From a virus, in IMG/VR virus record IMGVR_UViG_3300009183_000070, positions 1 to 64,000 of that record: a stretch of DNA of 64,000 nucleotides; one strand, given 5' to 3'. The notes below the pieces were generated by a model that ran no database searches, was not told the origin of the DNA, and was given only the letters and a program-made list of their open reading frames with translations. Positions 50,376 through 58,234 of this stretch are shown here, piece after piece (the first letter of the stretch is position 1; every line of letters starts with the position of its first letter). Both the position numbers and the translations under genes were made by a program.

Positions 50376-50630
50376 TTAGTTATCTGCCAATTGATCATCT
50401 GAGTCTGTAATGGCAGATATCTGTCCTTTTGGGGCACGGCTATCGATTTCAACCGAATTGGATGCTGATGCCAATTCAGATCGAAGAACCATGACCTTTT
50501 TGGGGGCTTCGATACCAATCCTTACCTTATTACGATTATCGATTCTTACAATTGTTAGGGTTATGGGTTCCTCAAGACCGGGAACCCGAACGATTATTTG
50601 CTCATCCTTTTTGCGACTTAGTACCAACAT
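50376..50630 (-). CDS. csrA: Carbon storage regulator CsrA
   Basis: 84 aa. MLVLSRKKDEQIIVRVP...ITLTIVRIDNRNKVRIGIEAPKKVMVLRSEL is the complete CsrA core; LVLSRK and the R residue of KVMVLRSEL (E. coli VSVHREEI) are the RNA-binding edges. CsrA dimers bind GGA in leaders and block or stabilise mRNAs. The C-terminus is about 25 residues longer and acidic. Its own leader (minus strand) has the ACGGGGA inverted repeat and an AAAGGA ribosome site, so self-control is possible. Confidence 0.93.
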   Translation of the reverse strand: MLVLSRKKDEQIIVRVPGLEEPITLTIVRIDNRNKVRIGIEAPKKVMVLRSELASASNSVEIDSRAPKGQISAITDSDDQLADN

Positions 50631-50652
50631 TTTTATTTCCTTTGTGGTATTC

Positions 50653-50666
50653 CCCGTATATGACGG
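50653..50666 (-). promoter_or_regulatory. Leader inverted repeat of csrA
   Basis: On the minus strand, TTAGAAAACCGTCATATACGGGGA: CCGT pairs with ACGG around a short loop. TTAGAAA.CCGTCA matches the infC leader almost exactly. It lies about 23 nt before the csrA start. Confidence 0.5.
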
Positions 50667-50733
50667 TTTTCTAAGTTAAGTTAGTTTTGTTTCATAGAAA
50701 TTTTTCACTTCTGGCAAAAAAAAACGATTTTGG

Positions 50734-50746
50734 TATTTACAACCAA
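50734..50746 (+). promoter_or_regulatory. TATTTACAACCAA element, copy 2
   Basis: Identical 13-mer to 29005-29017. It lies about 94 nt before the winged-helix gene, in the gap divergent from csrA. Confidence 0.35.
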
Positions 50747-50839
50747 AAGTAATCAAATTACAAATGAGTTAATGGCACGAAATAAACCTTTCTATTGTTT
50801 GGAAGGTAGGTGTCATTAACTTTAGTTACTGGTGTCACT

Positions 50840-51289
50840 ATGAAGCACAATAATAACAGCAACGGCGAATTTCGCCTTTTTTCCGAACAACTCAATCAGA
50901 TTCGGGATTCTATTCGGGATCATGAAAAGGAAATTGAGACTCATATCGAGCATATTAGAAAGCTTCGACTCCAACAGAGGCGTTATGAAAAATGTAATCG
51001 TCTTCTTTCTGAAAATGATGATGACAACAAACCAGCCGCTACTCGATCCCGCTCTGCGTCAACAAATGATCCAAAACGCATGGCCTTGCCAGCACTTTTG
51101 GAAATGATCGGCCAACAACAGAACAAGGGAATCAGGTATAAGGATATGGCTGTTCTTGTGAAGAACTCTGGATATAGGAGCCATTCCAAGAACTTTAGCA
51201 ACATGGTATATCAAGCACTTGAAAAACTTGTCAATAAAGGTAGGTTTCAGAAAGACAGGGAAACTCTTGAGTACACATACGCAGGTTGA
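50840..51289 (+). CDS. Coiled-coil and winged-helix regulator-like protein
   Basis: 149 aa from ATG 50840; a GTG at 50810 with GGAAGG upstream is the alternative. N-terminal coiled coil (IRDSIRDHEKEIETHIEHIRKLRLQQRRYE), a Ser/Arg linker, then a C-terminal domain with LPALLEMIGQQQNKGIRYKDMAVLVKNSGYRSHSKNFSNMVYQALEKL, which looks like a winged-helix/HTH common in planctomycete and phage proteins. Probably DNA-binding. Its terminator follows. Confidence 0.6.
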   Translation: MKHNNNSNGEFRLFSEQLNQIRDSIRDHEKEIETHIEHIRKLRLQQRRYEKCNRLLSENDDDNKPAATRSRSASTNDPKRMALPALLEMIGQQQNKGIRYKDMAVLVKNSGYRSHSKNFSNMVYQALEKLVNKGRFQKDRETLEYTYAG

Positions 51290-51312
51290 TTCAAGATGTT
51301 GTTGAATATTTC

Positions 51313-51343
51313 AAGCAGACAGGTCAATCCTGTCTGCTTTTTT
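51313..51343 (+). terminator. Intrinsic terminator
   Basis: AAGCAGACAGG, loop TCAAT, CCTGTCTGCTT then TTTTT; perfect stem. Confidence 0.9.
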
Positions 51344-51448
51344 GTTTGCCCTCGAATAATAAGAAAAAACATATATACTCCGACAGGCCAATGAGGTAGA
51401 TTGCATCTGGAAATCCATCGAAAGATGTGGCTCTGTAAGGAGTTTCGC

Positions 51449-52711
51449 ATGGCTAGGAAAAAGGGGCCTTTTTGTGATTATTGCGGTCTTGCTAGTTCTC
51501 AAGTTGGAACACTTGTAGAAGGCCCAACAATTGACAAAGAGCAGAATGGCAGACCAGCAGGAAATAAGGTTTACATTTGTGCTGAGTGTATAGATGTTTG
51601 CCAGTCGATGGTTCGCAAAAAGTCTTCAACCAAGTTCAAGCTGGATGATTTGCCAACCCCAAAGCAAATTGTTGAAGAGCTTGATAAATCAATCATTGGT
51701 CAAGATAGGGCCAAGAAATCGCTTGCAGTCGCAATTATCAATCACTACAAGCGTTTGTCCCAAAATGTCGAAGTGACTGATGATGATCCATTTTCGGATG
51801 TGACAATTGAAAAGTCCAACATTCTTTTAATTGGCCCAACAGGAAGCGGCAAAACATCTCTTGCCAGAACAATATCGAAAATGTTGCGTGTTCCATTTGC
51901 AATTGGAGATGCCACTACTCTCACCGAAGCTGGATATGTGGGAGAAGATGTGGAAAACCTCGTCCTCAAGATATTGAGGGAGGCCGACTTTGATGTCGAT
52001 TTGGCTCAGACTGGAATCATCTTTTTAGACGAAATCGACAAGATTGGGAAGACATCCCACAATGTGAGCATTACTAGGGATGTGAGCGGAGAAGGAGTGC
52101 AGCAAGCACTTTTGAAAATGCTTGAAGGAACAATATGCAATGTGCCACCGGGAGGAGGCAGAAAGCATCCTGAACAACAGTTTGTTCAGGTTGATACCAC
52201 AAATGTGCTTTTCGTTTGCGGAGGTGCATTTAATGGTCTTGATGATATTGTTAAACGCAGAATCGGTAAAAAAAGCATGGGATTCAATAGCACTGCCAAA
52301 AATGAAAATGAAGATTGGTTTCTCGAACAAGTCACTCAAGAGGACTTGATTGAATACGGTATGATTCCTGAGCTTGTTGGCAGGCTTCCAATCGTGACTC
52401 CTTTGCGGGGTCTTGATGAAGAAGCTTTATTGAAAATTTTGACTGAACCTAAAGACGCATTGATTAAGCAATATCAAAAAATGTGTTGGCAGGACGATGT
52501 TAAGCTCGTATTTACGAATGATTCCTTGAGATCCATAGCAAAGAAAGCTATTGATATAGGAACTGGAGCTAGGGGTCTGAGAACAGTCATGGAGGGATTT
52601 ATGATTGAAATTATGTACAATTTGTCCGAACATCAGGGAGAAAAAGTCACTGTGACTAAGGAAGTAGTGGATGGACAACCAGCTAAATTTAGCAAAAATT
52701 TGGCAGCATAG
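51449..52711 (+). CDS. clpX: ClpX ATPase
   Basis: 420 aa from ATG 51449 (AAGGAG upstream). Zinc-binding domain: CDYC (9-12) and CAEC (44-47). AAA+ core: Walker [10 protein letters not shown] (~129), pore loop [10 protein letters not shown], Walker [12 protein letters not shown] (~192), RKH-type loop [11 protein letters not shown] (~237), the MGF motif in KKSMGF in place of IGF for ClpP docking, Arg finger region [10 protein letters not shown] and sensor [12 protein letters not shown]. It unfolds proteins for ClpP. No ClpP is seen, so it may use the host ClpP or act alone; the IGF change is of interest. Length matches host ClpX. Confidence 0.95.
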   Translation: MARKKGPFCDYCGLASSQVGTLVEGPTIDKEQNGRPAGNKVYICAECIDVCQSMVRKKSSTKFKLDDLPTPKQIVEELDKSIIGQDRAKKSLAVAIINHYKRLSQNVEVTDDDPFSDVTIEKSNILLIGPTGSGKTSLARTISKMLRVPFAIGDATTLTEAGYVGEDVENLVLKILREADFDVDLAQTGIIFLDEIDKIGKTSHNVSITRDVSGEGVQQALLKMLEGTICNVPPGGGRKHPEQQFVQVDTTNVLFVCGGAFNGLDDIVKRRIGKKSMGFNSTAKNENEDWFLEQVTQEDLIEYGMIPELVGRLPIVTPLRGLDEEALLKILTEPKDALIKQYQKMCWQDDVKLVFTNDSLRSIAKKAIDIGTGARGLRTVMEGFMIEIMYNLSEHQGEKVTVTKEVVDGQPAKFSKNLAA

Positions 52712-52737
52712 TTGACAAAAATAAGGCATTCTGTCTT

Positions 52738-53394
52738 ATGGACAAACAATTAAAAAAACTTACTCTTTGCGGGGATGTTCATGGCAATATCCCCGCATAT
52801 CTTGATCTTGTCAAAAATTCAGATTATTCAATACAACTTGGCGATCTCGGCTTTAGTTACAAGCCGATTATATTTAATGTTTCATCTGAATTTCACAAAA
52901 TTGTAGCTGGAAATCATGATAATTATACTATAGAGAAAGGTGTGTTCGTTGATCAAACATCACATTTTCTTGGTGATTTTGGTGTTCATGTTGTTCCTGA
53001 AATCGGCTCTTTCTTTTTCATTCGTGGAGGACAAAGCATCGACAGGGATCAAAGGCTTGTTGGGATAGATTGGTGGCATGAAGAGGAATTGAGCTACGAA
53101 AAATGTGTTCAGGCTTGCAATTATTACCAAGAAATCAAGCCAGAAATCGTAATATCTCATGAATGCCCAAAAGAAGTAATTCCTTATGTGTCTAAAATGG
53201 AGAGATATAACGGAAGGCCTATAAGGGAAAGCAGGACTTCTTTGATTTTGCAAAATATGATTGAAATCCATAGACCTAGGCATTGGTTTTTTGGTCATTA
53301 TCATGTAAGTTGGTCTATGATGATAGGTAGAACGCAATTTCGTTGCCTGAACGAGCTTGAAACATTTAACATATTTGAAGGCGGTCTTTCATGA
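52738..53394 (+). CDS. Calcineurin-like metallophosphoesterase
   Basis: 218 aa. CGDVHGNIPAYL, QLGDLGF, VAGNHDNY, VISHECP and FFGHYH contain the metal ligands of a binuclear MPE. GIDWWHEEEL is between motifs. Substrate unknown; such enzymes hydrolyse phosphodiesters or phosphoproteins. Overlaps the next gene by ATGA. Confidence 0.82.
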   Translation: MDKQLKKLTLCGDVHGNIPAYLDLVKNSDYSIQLGDLGFSYKPIIFNVSSEFHKIVAGNHDNYTIEKGVFVDQTSHFLGDFGVHVVPEIGSFFFIRGGQSIDRDQRLVGIDWWHEEELSYEKCVQACNYYQEIKPEIVISHECPKEVIPYVSKMERYNGRPIRESRTSLILQNMIEIHRPRHWFFGHYHVSWSMMIGRTQFRCLNELETFNIFEGGLS

Positions 53395-53987
53395 ACTACT
53401 TGGTGTCAACATTTCTTGATGAAGAGAGTTGGGAAAAGTTTGGACTTAATTGGTTGAGAAGCGCCAAATCTGCTTCATTACAGGCTTTGATTATTGGCAA
53501 GAATTTGCCTGAAGTCGCACAACAGAAAATTAAAGAGTTGAATTACAAATTTGTTCCAGTCGAAAATAAATTCAAGACTGATTGTAATTTTCATTACACT
53601 CTTTCACGCAATCTTGAAAAAGGACAAAGATGTTTGTGGACAAGACCTGATTTGTTGCCAAAGGCAGGATTTGAAACTGATGCAGATGTTACATGCTCTT
53701 ATTCTAATATAAATATAAATGATTTGGTTTCTCCAGTCATCAATCTTTATGACAGAGCAGCCATGATCCAGTCTTTGCAACAGAATATTGAAAAAATACA
53801 TGGAAAATATTTGTCGAGTAATTACATGCTCGGAACATCTGATTTTTGGAATGGTCTTTTTGGATGCAGGGCTTACTTATTTGAGAAAGGATATTTGCAA
53901 GGAAGTGGACACAGCGATGATTTGGTATTAAACTTTTTCATAGTCTTTGCAAACTCTTTTTCTGTAGAAGTGAAAAACTATGCCTGA
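53391..53987 (+). CDS. Unknown protein
   Basis: 198 aa. YLVSTFLDEESWEKFGLNWLRSAK, then ALIIGKNLPEVAQQKIKELNY, RCLWTRPDLLPK, and a C-terminal DFWNGLFGCRAY. It resembles a nucleotide-diphospho-sugar-type GT-A fold loosely, though no clear DxD. It overlaps its neighbours on both sides. Confidence 0.5.
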   Translation: MNYLVSTFLDEESWEKFGLNWLRSAKSASLQALIIGKNLPEVAQQKIKELNYKFVPVENKFKTDCNFHYTLSRNLEKGQRCLWTRPDLLPKAGFETDADVTCSYSNININDLVSPVINLYDRAAMIQSLQQNIEKIHGKYLSSNYMLGTSDFWNGLFGCRAYLFEKGYLQGSGHSDDLVLNFFIVFANSFSVEVKNYA

Positions 53988-54099
53988 TTTCATACCAATG
54001 ACACTATTTCATATTGGGTCTTTTGTTTTTTTTATGATTGCAATGACCTTTGTATGTCTTTTTTTTATGGTAATATCGGAGCCCGGTGATAAAGAATGA
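53980..54099 (+). CDS. 39-aa membrane peptide
   Basis: MPDFIPMTLFHIGSFVFFMI... one long hydrophobic helix (residues about 8-33) and a polar end EPGDKE. It overlaps the previous gene by 8 nt and the next by 4 nt (ATGA), which supports real coupled translation. Too small to assign. Confidence 0.5.
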   Translation: MPDFIPMTLFHIGSFVFFMIAMTFVCLFFMVISEPGDKE

Positions 54100-54527
54100 G
54101 CATTCTCTTATTTGTTTATGGAACTTTGAAAAATAATTTCTCTCGTTCCCTTGCAAATTTCAATCAGCACTATTTGGGAACAGCAAAGACAACACCAGAA
54201 TACGCCATGTTTGCTCTCGGTGGTTATCCAGCCTTGCTAAATAAAAAGCTAGCAGTGCAAAATGATGTCGTTGCTGATAGGTCAATTTTTGGTGAAATAT
54301 GGGAAATCGATGATGAGTGTGTCGTAAAATGTGATAAAATTGAAGGTGTTGATTTTGACCTCTTTGAAAGAAGCCGCATTGATATTGAGGAATTCACTTT
54401 GTTAAATTTGCCTCTTCATAAAAGTGTATGGCAAGATGTCGAACTTAAAAAATCTTGGGCTTATTTGTACAAAAAGCCGATTAGAGGTGCTGCAAACTGT
54501 GGCTCATATTGGCCTCGTCATGGATGA
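54096..54527 (+). CDS. Gamma-glutamylcyclotransferase-like protein (GGCT)
   Basis: 143 aa. LLFVYGTLKNN (the YGTL signature) and GEIWEIDDECVVKCDKIEGVDF (the acidic catalytic Glu in the loop) match the GGCT/AIG2-like family. It releases 5-oxoproline from gamma-glutamyl amines or peptides. In phages GGCT is linked with amidoligases, one of which is at 22923. Active residues appear present. Confidence 0.78.
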   Translation: MSILLFVYGTLKNNFSRSLANFNQHYLGTAKTTPEYAMFALGGYPALLNKKLAVQNDVVADRSIFGEIWEIDDECVVKCDKIEGVDFDLFERSRIDIEEFTLLNLPLHKSVWQDVELKKSWAYLYKKPIRGAANCGSYWPRHG

Positions 54528-54552
54528 TTAAAATTTACGGAAATTAATTAAA

Positions 54553-54921
54553 ATGGTTATTTTTTTATCTTTTCTTGGCGGGATTTTATTTGCATCAACT
54601 ATTTTCTTTTTGTACAGAATTTCTCTTGTTGGTCAAATTGAATCACTGCAAAATAAATCGGTTCTCGATGATCTTGAAATAGCTACCAAGGAGCAATTGC
54701 TCAAGGAATTCAGGAGCAGACCAAATAATTCATATATTCTTTTGATGCCTCTCAATAAAAAAGATGAAGCTGGCATGAATATTGAACTGAATTCATTCTC
54801 GCCATACGACAGCGTTAGTCTTTTGCATTTGGCAACTTGTCTTATATTCCGTGACATGAAAAATAGAGGAATGAGTGTGCCTGATTTGCCTCCAATTGAT
54901 GAATATGACGATCAATTATGA
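54553..54921 (+). CDS. Membrane-anchored protein
   Basis: 122 aa. Residues 2-23 are a membrane helix (VIFLSFLGGILFASTIFFLYRI), then a helical stalk and a soluble part (YILLMPLNKKDEAGMNIELNSF). No family recognised. Overlaps the GT2 gene by 4 nt. Confidence 0.6.
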   Translation: MVIFLSFLGGILFASTIFFLYRISLVGQIESLQNKSVLDDLEIATKEQLLKEFRSRPNNSYILLMPLNKKDEAGMNIELNSFSPYDSVSLLHLATCLIFRDMKNRGMSVPDLPPIDEYDDQL

Positions 54922-56060
54922 AAAAAAAAGCAAAAATATGTCTTAACACAATGGTCGCAAATGAATCTCATGTTATTTTGAGAATGTTGGAATCTTGTTG
55001 GAAATATATTGATTATTGGATTATTCAGGACAACGGCTCCAAAGATGGAACTCAGCAACTTATCACTAATTTTTTTGCTGAAAAAGAAATCGAAGGATTT
55101 CTTTATGAAACTAATTGGCAATATCCCGGTATCAACAGAGATGATGCTTTGCAAAAATGTCTTGTCGCCAATCATGGTTGCGACTGGATTTTGAGAATAG
55201 ATGCTGACGAATCAATTCAAGTAAGCGATGATTTCGATTGGAGTCTTCTAGAAGATAATTCCATTCAAAGTTTTAACATTATGGCTTCTCAAGGAAATTG
55301 CATTTACCATAGGTGTTGGTTGTGGAATGCTAAACTGCCTTGGAAGTTCAAGCACGACAAAAGACATGAAATTATTTACCTAGATGGAGTTGGGGAAGGA
55401 TTCCAAAGATATCCTATGCCTGATGGATTTAGGCATGTTGTATTTGGTGATGGAAAATCTTGGTTCAATCCTACTAAGTTCTATGGCGATGCTCTTGAAA
55501 TAGAAAAAGATTTGTTAACATCTGGCAAAATGAAATCTGACTTTTATCATTTGTTTTACATTGCCAAAAGCTATCGTGATGCAGTTCTCAGCACGGATTC
55601 AAATTGGCCTTTTGGTGTGATCCATAGGGATGAATGCACAAGAAGAGCAATTTTCTTCTTTGAAAGATACCTTGATACTGCTCATGATTATGGAAAAAAC
55701 AAAGATCCTAAATATATTGATGAAATGGGTTACATATCATTAATTTCAATTTCAGAATGTTATAGATTGATGGGCCAACACGAAAAATCACTCAATTGTC
55801 TCAGTGAAGCCGAAAAATTCTGCCCTGAGAGAAATGAACATTTATTGGAAATGGCTCATGTTTTTCTTGATATTGGTGAAAATCTAGATGCTTTAAGAGT
55901 TTTGATAAGAGCTTCTTCTCCTGAGAGAAAAAATCCTTTCCCTAATTATACTTTATTTTTGAATAATGACGCTTATTGCGACACAGGAGACTACATCCAT
56001 CATCTTTGCCAAGAAATTCATCAGATTATTGTTGAAAAATCTTTGATAATTCAACAATAG
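54918..56060 (+). CDS. Family 2 glycosyltransferase with C-terminal TPR
   Basis: 380 aa. KICLNTMVANESHVILRMLES, YWIIQDNGSKDGTQQ and DWILRIDADESIQV (DxD) are GT2 of the SunS type, which act on proteins or lipids. The C-terminal ~110 residues hold TPR-like helices (ISECYRLMGQHEKSLNCLSEAEKFCP; EMAHVFLDIGENLDALRVL). It is the largest transferase here and may modify a protein. ATG overlaps the previous stop. Confidence 0.82.
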   Translation: MKKKAKICLNTMVANESHVILRMLESCWKYIDYWIIQDNGSKDGTQQLITNFFAEKEIEGFLYETNWQYPGINRDDALQKCLVANHGCDWILRIDADESIQVSDDFDWSLLEDNSIQSFNIMASQGNCIYHRCWLWNAKLPWKFKHDKRHEIIYLDGVGEGFQRYPMPDGFRHVVFGDGKSWFNPTKFYGDALEIEKDLLTSGKMKSDFYHLFYIAKSYRDAVLSTDSNWPFGVIHRDECTRRAIFFFERYLDTAHDYGKNKDPKYIDEMGYISLISISECYRLMGQHEKSLNCLSEAEKFCPERNEHLLEMAHVFLDIGENLDALRVLIRASSPERKNPFPNYTLFLNNDAYCDTGDYIHHLCQEIHQIIVEKSLIIQQ

Positions 56061-56502
56061 TTTCATCGGCATTCTTGTGTCTAATCGCTTTGCCGCCCAT
56101 TTCTTTCCATTCTTTGATATTAATGTCAAGATCATCAATTAAAATGTTGTTTTCGCAAGAGTATTTCTTTTTCTTATCACTATGAGAAACGCACAATACT
56201 CTTGATGATGGGATGCCAAGATTGTTTTTGCACCATATTTTTTTACCTCTGGCAGCAGCACGATATCCAGAACAAGATGTTAGGATGAATGGATTGTATT
56301 TTTTGATATGGTCCCATAAAGTCGTGCAATCTTCTGTTCTAGGTAGATTTGCCCAGAAATCACAGTTTTCCTTTTCGCTAAGACTTTCCATGTGTTCGTA
56401 AAATTTGATACTGAAAATTGGCAAAATGTCATATCCGTATAAATCATTCATATGTTTTTCTAAATCAACTAAAACTCCATCTAAGTCGCAAAAAATAACC
56501 AT
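56026..56502 (-). CDS. HAD-family phosphatase
   Basis: 158 aa. MVIFCDLDGVLVDLEKHM has motif I DxDG, ILTSCSG motif II, and NILIDDLDINIKEW motif IV. Similar to 5'-nucleotidase or polynucleotide kinase phosphatase-type HAD domains. Removes phosphate from nucleotides or RNA ends. Minus strand; overlaps the GT2 gene by 35 nt. Confidence 0.8.
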   Translation of the reverse strand: MVIFCDLDGVLVDLEKHMNDLYGYDILPIFSIKFYEHMESLSEKENCDFWANLPRTEDCTTLWDHIKKYNPFILTSCSGYRAAARGKKIWCKNNLGIPSSRVLCVSHSDKKKKYSCENNILIDDLDINIKEWKEMGGKAIRHKNADETIVELSKIFQQ

Positions 56503-56627
56503 GTGTTTTTCCCTCGTTGCTCAATATTAACTTAAAACTGTTTGAAATGCTAGTTTACTATTTTTTCAAAACGCTGTATATTGAACCCACTAGATGACAG
56601 AAACGCCATGATGGCATGAGGAATCAG

Positions 56628-56903
56628 ATGAAAAATCTTATGGGAAAAAACCAAACCTTGCAGCTATACAAGGTGATAGCATCTTATGATAAAGATATAG
56701 ACGATTGGTTTGTCGAAAGATTAGAAGCTACAGATACTTTTTTTGAAATCAAAGTTCCTAGCCAAGAGGAAATTTGCAAAAAAGTTGGAGTGAATAGGAA
56801 AAGGCACATAGCATTAGTTAGTAAGAATGATGTTTTCATTTGTGAAAAGTCAACCAATCGTCCAGTGGCATACTTGAAAAAGGCAACCAAAGTTGATGAT
56901 TAG
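56628..56903 (+). CDS. Unknown small protein
   Basis: 91 aa from ATG 56628 with GAGGA at 56618-56622. Beta/alpha mix (KVIASYDKDIDDWFVERLEATDTFFEIKVP). GCCATGATGGC palindrome in the leader at 56605-56615. Not recognised. Confidence 0.55.
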   Translation: MKNLMGKNQTLQLYKVIASYDKDIDDWFVERLEATDTFFEIKVPSQEEICKKVGVNRKRHIALVSKNDVFICEKSTNRPVAYLKKATKVDD

Positions 56904-56910
56904 CCGGGAT

Positions 56911-57207
56911 TCACGGATTAGTTTTATTTTCTTGCACTAATTCAAGAACCTTTGGCTTTTGGCCGATATATGTTTCATAACATTGAATGGCTTTTGTGCC
57001 ATACAGAGTAAATGTATCTCCATATTTTAACGGTTTGTTCCAGTATGGAATAATAACTTGGACGCTTTTAAGTCCAAGTATTATATTTTCCATGCTGTTT
57101 GGCAATGTCTGACTTGCAAGTTCAACAGGATCAATTGGATTGACCCTGAATGTGTACTTGGGTTCTAACTTCATGTTTTTTGGTTTGCCCACGATTTCTC
57201 CTTTCAA
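56911..57207 (-). CDS. Stand-alone copy of a virion module
   Basis: 98 aa. KYTFRVNPIDPVELASQTLP...SMENIILGLKSVQVIIPYWNKPLKYGDTFTLYGTKAIQCYE matches residues about 255-345 of the protein at 36576 (ITFRAKTYDATTL..., KNGDTFTLHGQAASD). It may be a small structural or chaperone-type partner. Minus strand and short. Confidence 0.6.
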   Translation of the reverse strand: MKGEIVGKPKNMKLEPKYTFRVNPIDPVELASQTLPNSMENIILGLKSVQVIIPYWNKPLKYGDTFTLYGTKAIQCYETYIGQKPKVLELVQENKTNP

Positions 57208-57265
57208 TATTTAAGTTAAAAAAATCAAATATTGATTTGACATGATCAATTTATGGAAATATTCT

Positions 57266-57275
57266 TAATATAAAT
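57266..57275 (+). promoter_or_regulatory. TAATATAAAT promoter-like element before sigma factor
   Basis: TAATATAAAT directly precedes and abuts the leader inverted repeat at 57275-57293. Same sequence as 47474. Confidence 0.45.
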
Positions 57276-57293
57276 CTGTCATAAAATGACGGA
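57275..57293 (+). promoter_or_regulatory. Leader inverted repeat of the sigma factor
   Basis: TCTGTCA (57275-57281), loop TAAAA, TGACGGA (57287-57293): 7-bp stem with one G:U. A separate GGAGG (57310-57314) serves ATG 57320, so the repeat is not the ribosome site here. Confidence 0.55.
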
Positions 57294-57319
57294 TATTCGT
57301 TTAAGAATCGGAGGTCGAT

Positions 57320-58234
57320 ATGAGCGAGAAAAAGACTGATTCAGTAATTAAATTTTTTTCTGATGAAAATTCTTTCTCAAATCTAAAAATGAGGGTAGCT
57401 ATACTTGGAAAGATGCCTGATTTTGTTTCTTTTCAAAAAGGCATTCAAAAAATTGAAAAGATCAAGATGGAAAAGATAAATCCTGAAATGATGCCTTGTT
57501 ACAAATCTCCTCTTTTGACTAAGGAACAAGAGGTTCATTTATTCAGAAAGTTTAATTATCTCAAATATAAAGCCAATAGTCTTTATGGAATTGAAAAAGA
57601 ATCCAAATTCTTTGATGTAAAGAAGAAATTAGCAGATCACATCTATAAAAAAGCCATCCAAACCAGAAACTTGATTGCTGAAAGCAATTTCAGGCTGGCT
57701 ACTCAAATCATGAAACACAAGAAGGGCAATCAAGACTCCAACACAGAATCCGTATTGAGCGATGCTTACTGGGATGTACTCAAAGCGGTAGAATATTTCA
57801 ACTGGACATTGGGACTCAGATTCAGCACTTATGCCACATGGGTAGTTAAGAAGAACTATTTTAGAGAAGCCAAGAACAAACAGACCAACTCGGAAAAGTT
57901 GACATTTCTTGATGATTCAAGAGCCGAAAATATTGAAGATCGAAATGGAATTAGTTCAGAAGAAAAAAATCAAGAAGCTAGGCAATATATGGTCAATAAG
58001 CTTATAAACTTATTGATTAAAGAAAATATAGGAACAGATAGGGCTAGGCAAGCTTATGTGCTTGAAAACTACTTTGGTGTCAACGGAAGAAAAAAGCTCA
58101 CCCTTGAGCAGATTAGTTCACAGATTGGCGTAACAAAAGAAAGAGTGCGTCAATTGAAGGAAAAAGGATTGCAGTGGATAAGGCAAAAGGTAAACGATCT
58201 TAATCTTAACATGGAAGATGCTAGTTACTTTTGA
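57320..58234 (+). CDS. Sigma-70 family sigma factor
   Basis: 304 aa. Region 1.2/2 includes LTKEQEVHLFRKFNYLKYKANSL and RNLIAESNFRLATQIMKH, then SDAYWDVLKAVEYFNWTLG and RFSTYATWVVKKNYF (region 2.3-2.4). Region 4 is KLTLEQISSQIGVTKERVRQLKEKGLQWIRQ, an HTH. Region 3 is shortened. Directs polymerase to a subset of promoters. It has the inverted repeat in its leader, so it may be subject to control. Overlaps the next gene (TTGA). Confidence 0.9.
   Translation: MSEKKTDSVIKFFSDENSFSNLKMRVAILGKMPDFVSFQKGIQKIEKIKMEKINPEMMPCYKSPLLTKEQEVHLFRKFNYLKYKANSLYGIEKESKFFDVKKKLADHIYKKAIQTRNLIAESNFRLATQIMKHKKGNQDSNTESVLSDAYWDVLKAVEYFNWTLGLRFSTYATWVVKKNYFREAKNKQTNSEKLTFLDDSRAENIEDRNGISSEEKNQEARQYMVNKLINLLIKENIGTDRARQAYVLENYFGVNGRKKLTLEQISSQIGVTKERVRQLKEKGLQWIRQKVNDLNLNMEDASYF

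Noticed and set aside
52025-52339. Minus-strand frame of 104 aa in clpX
   Set aside because: Antisense of conserved ClpX motifs.
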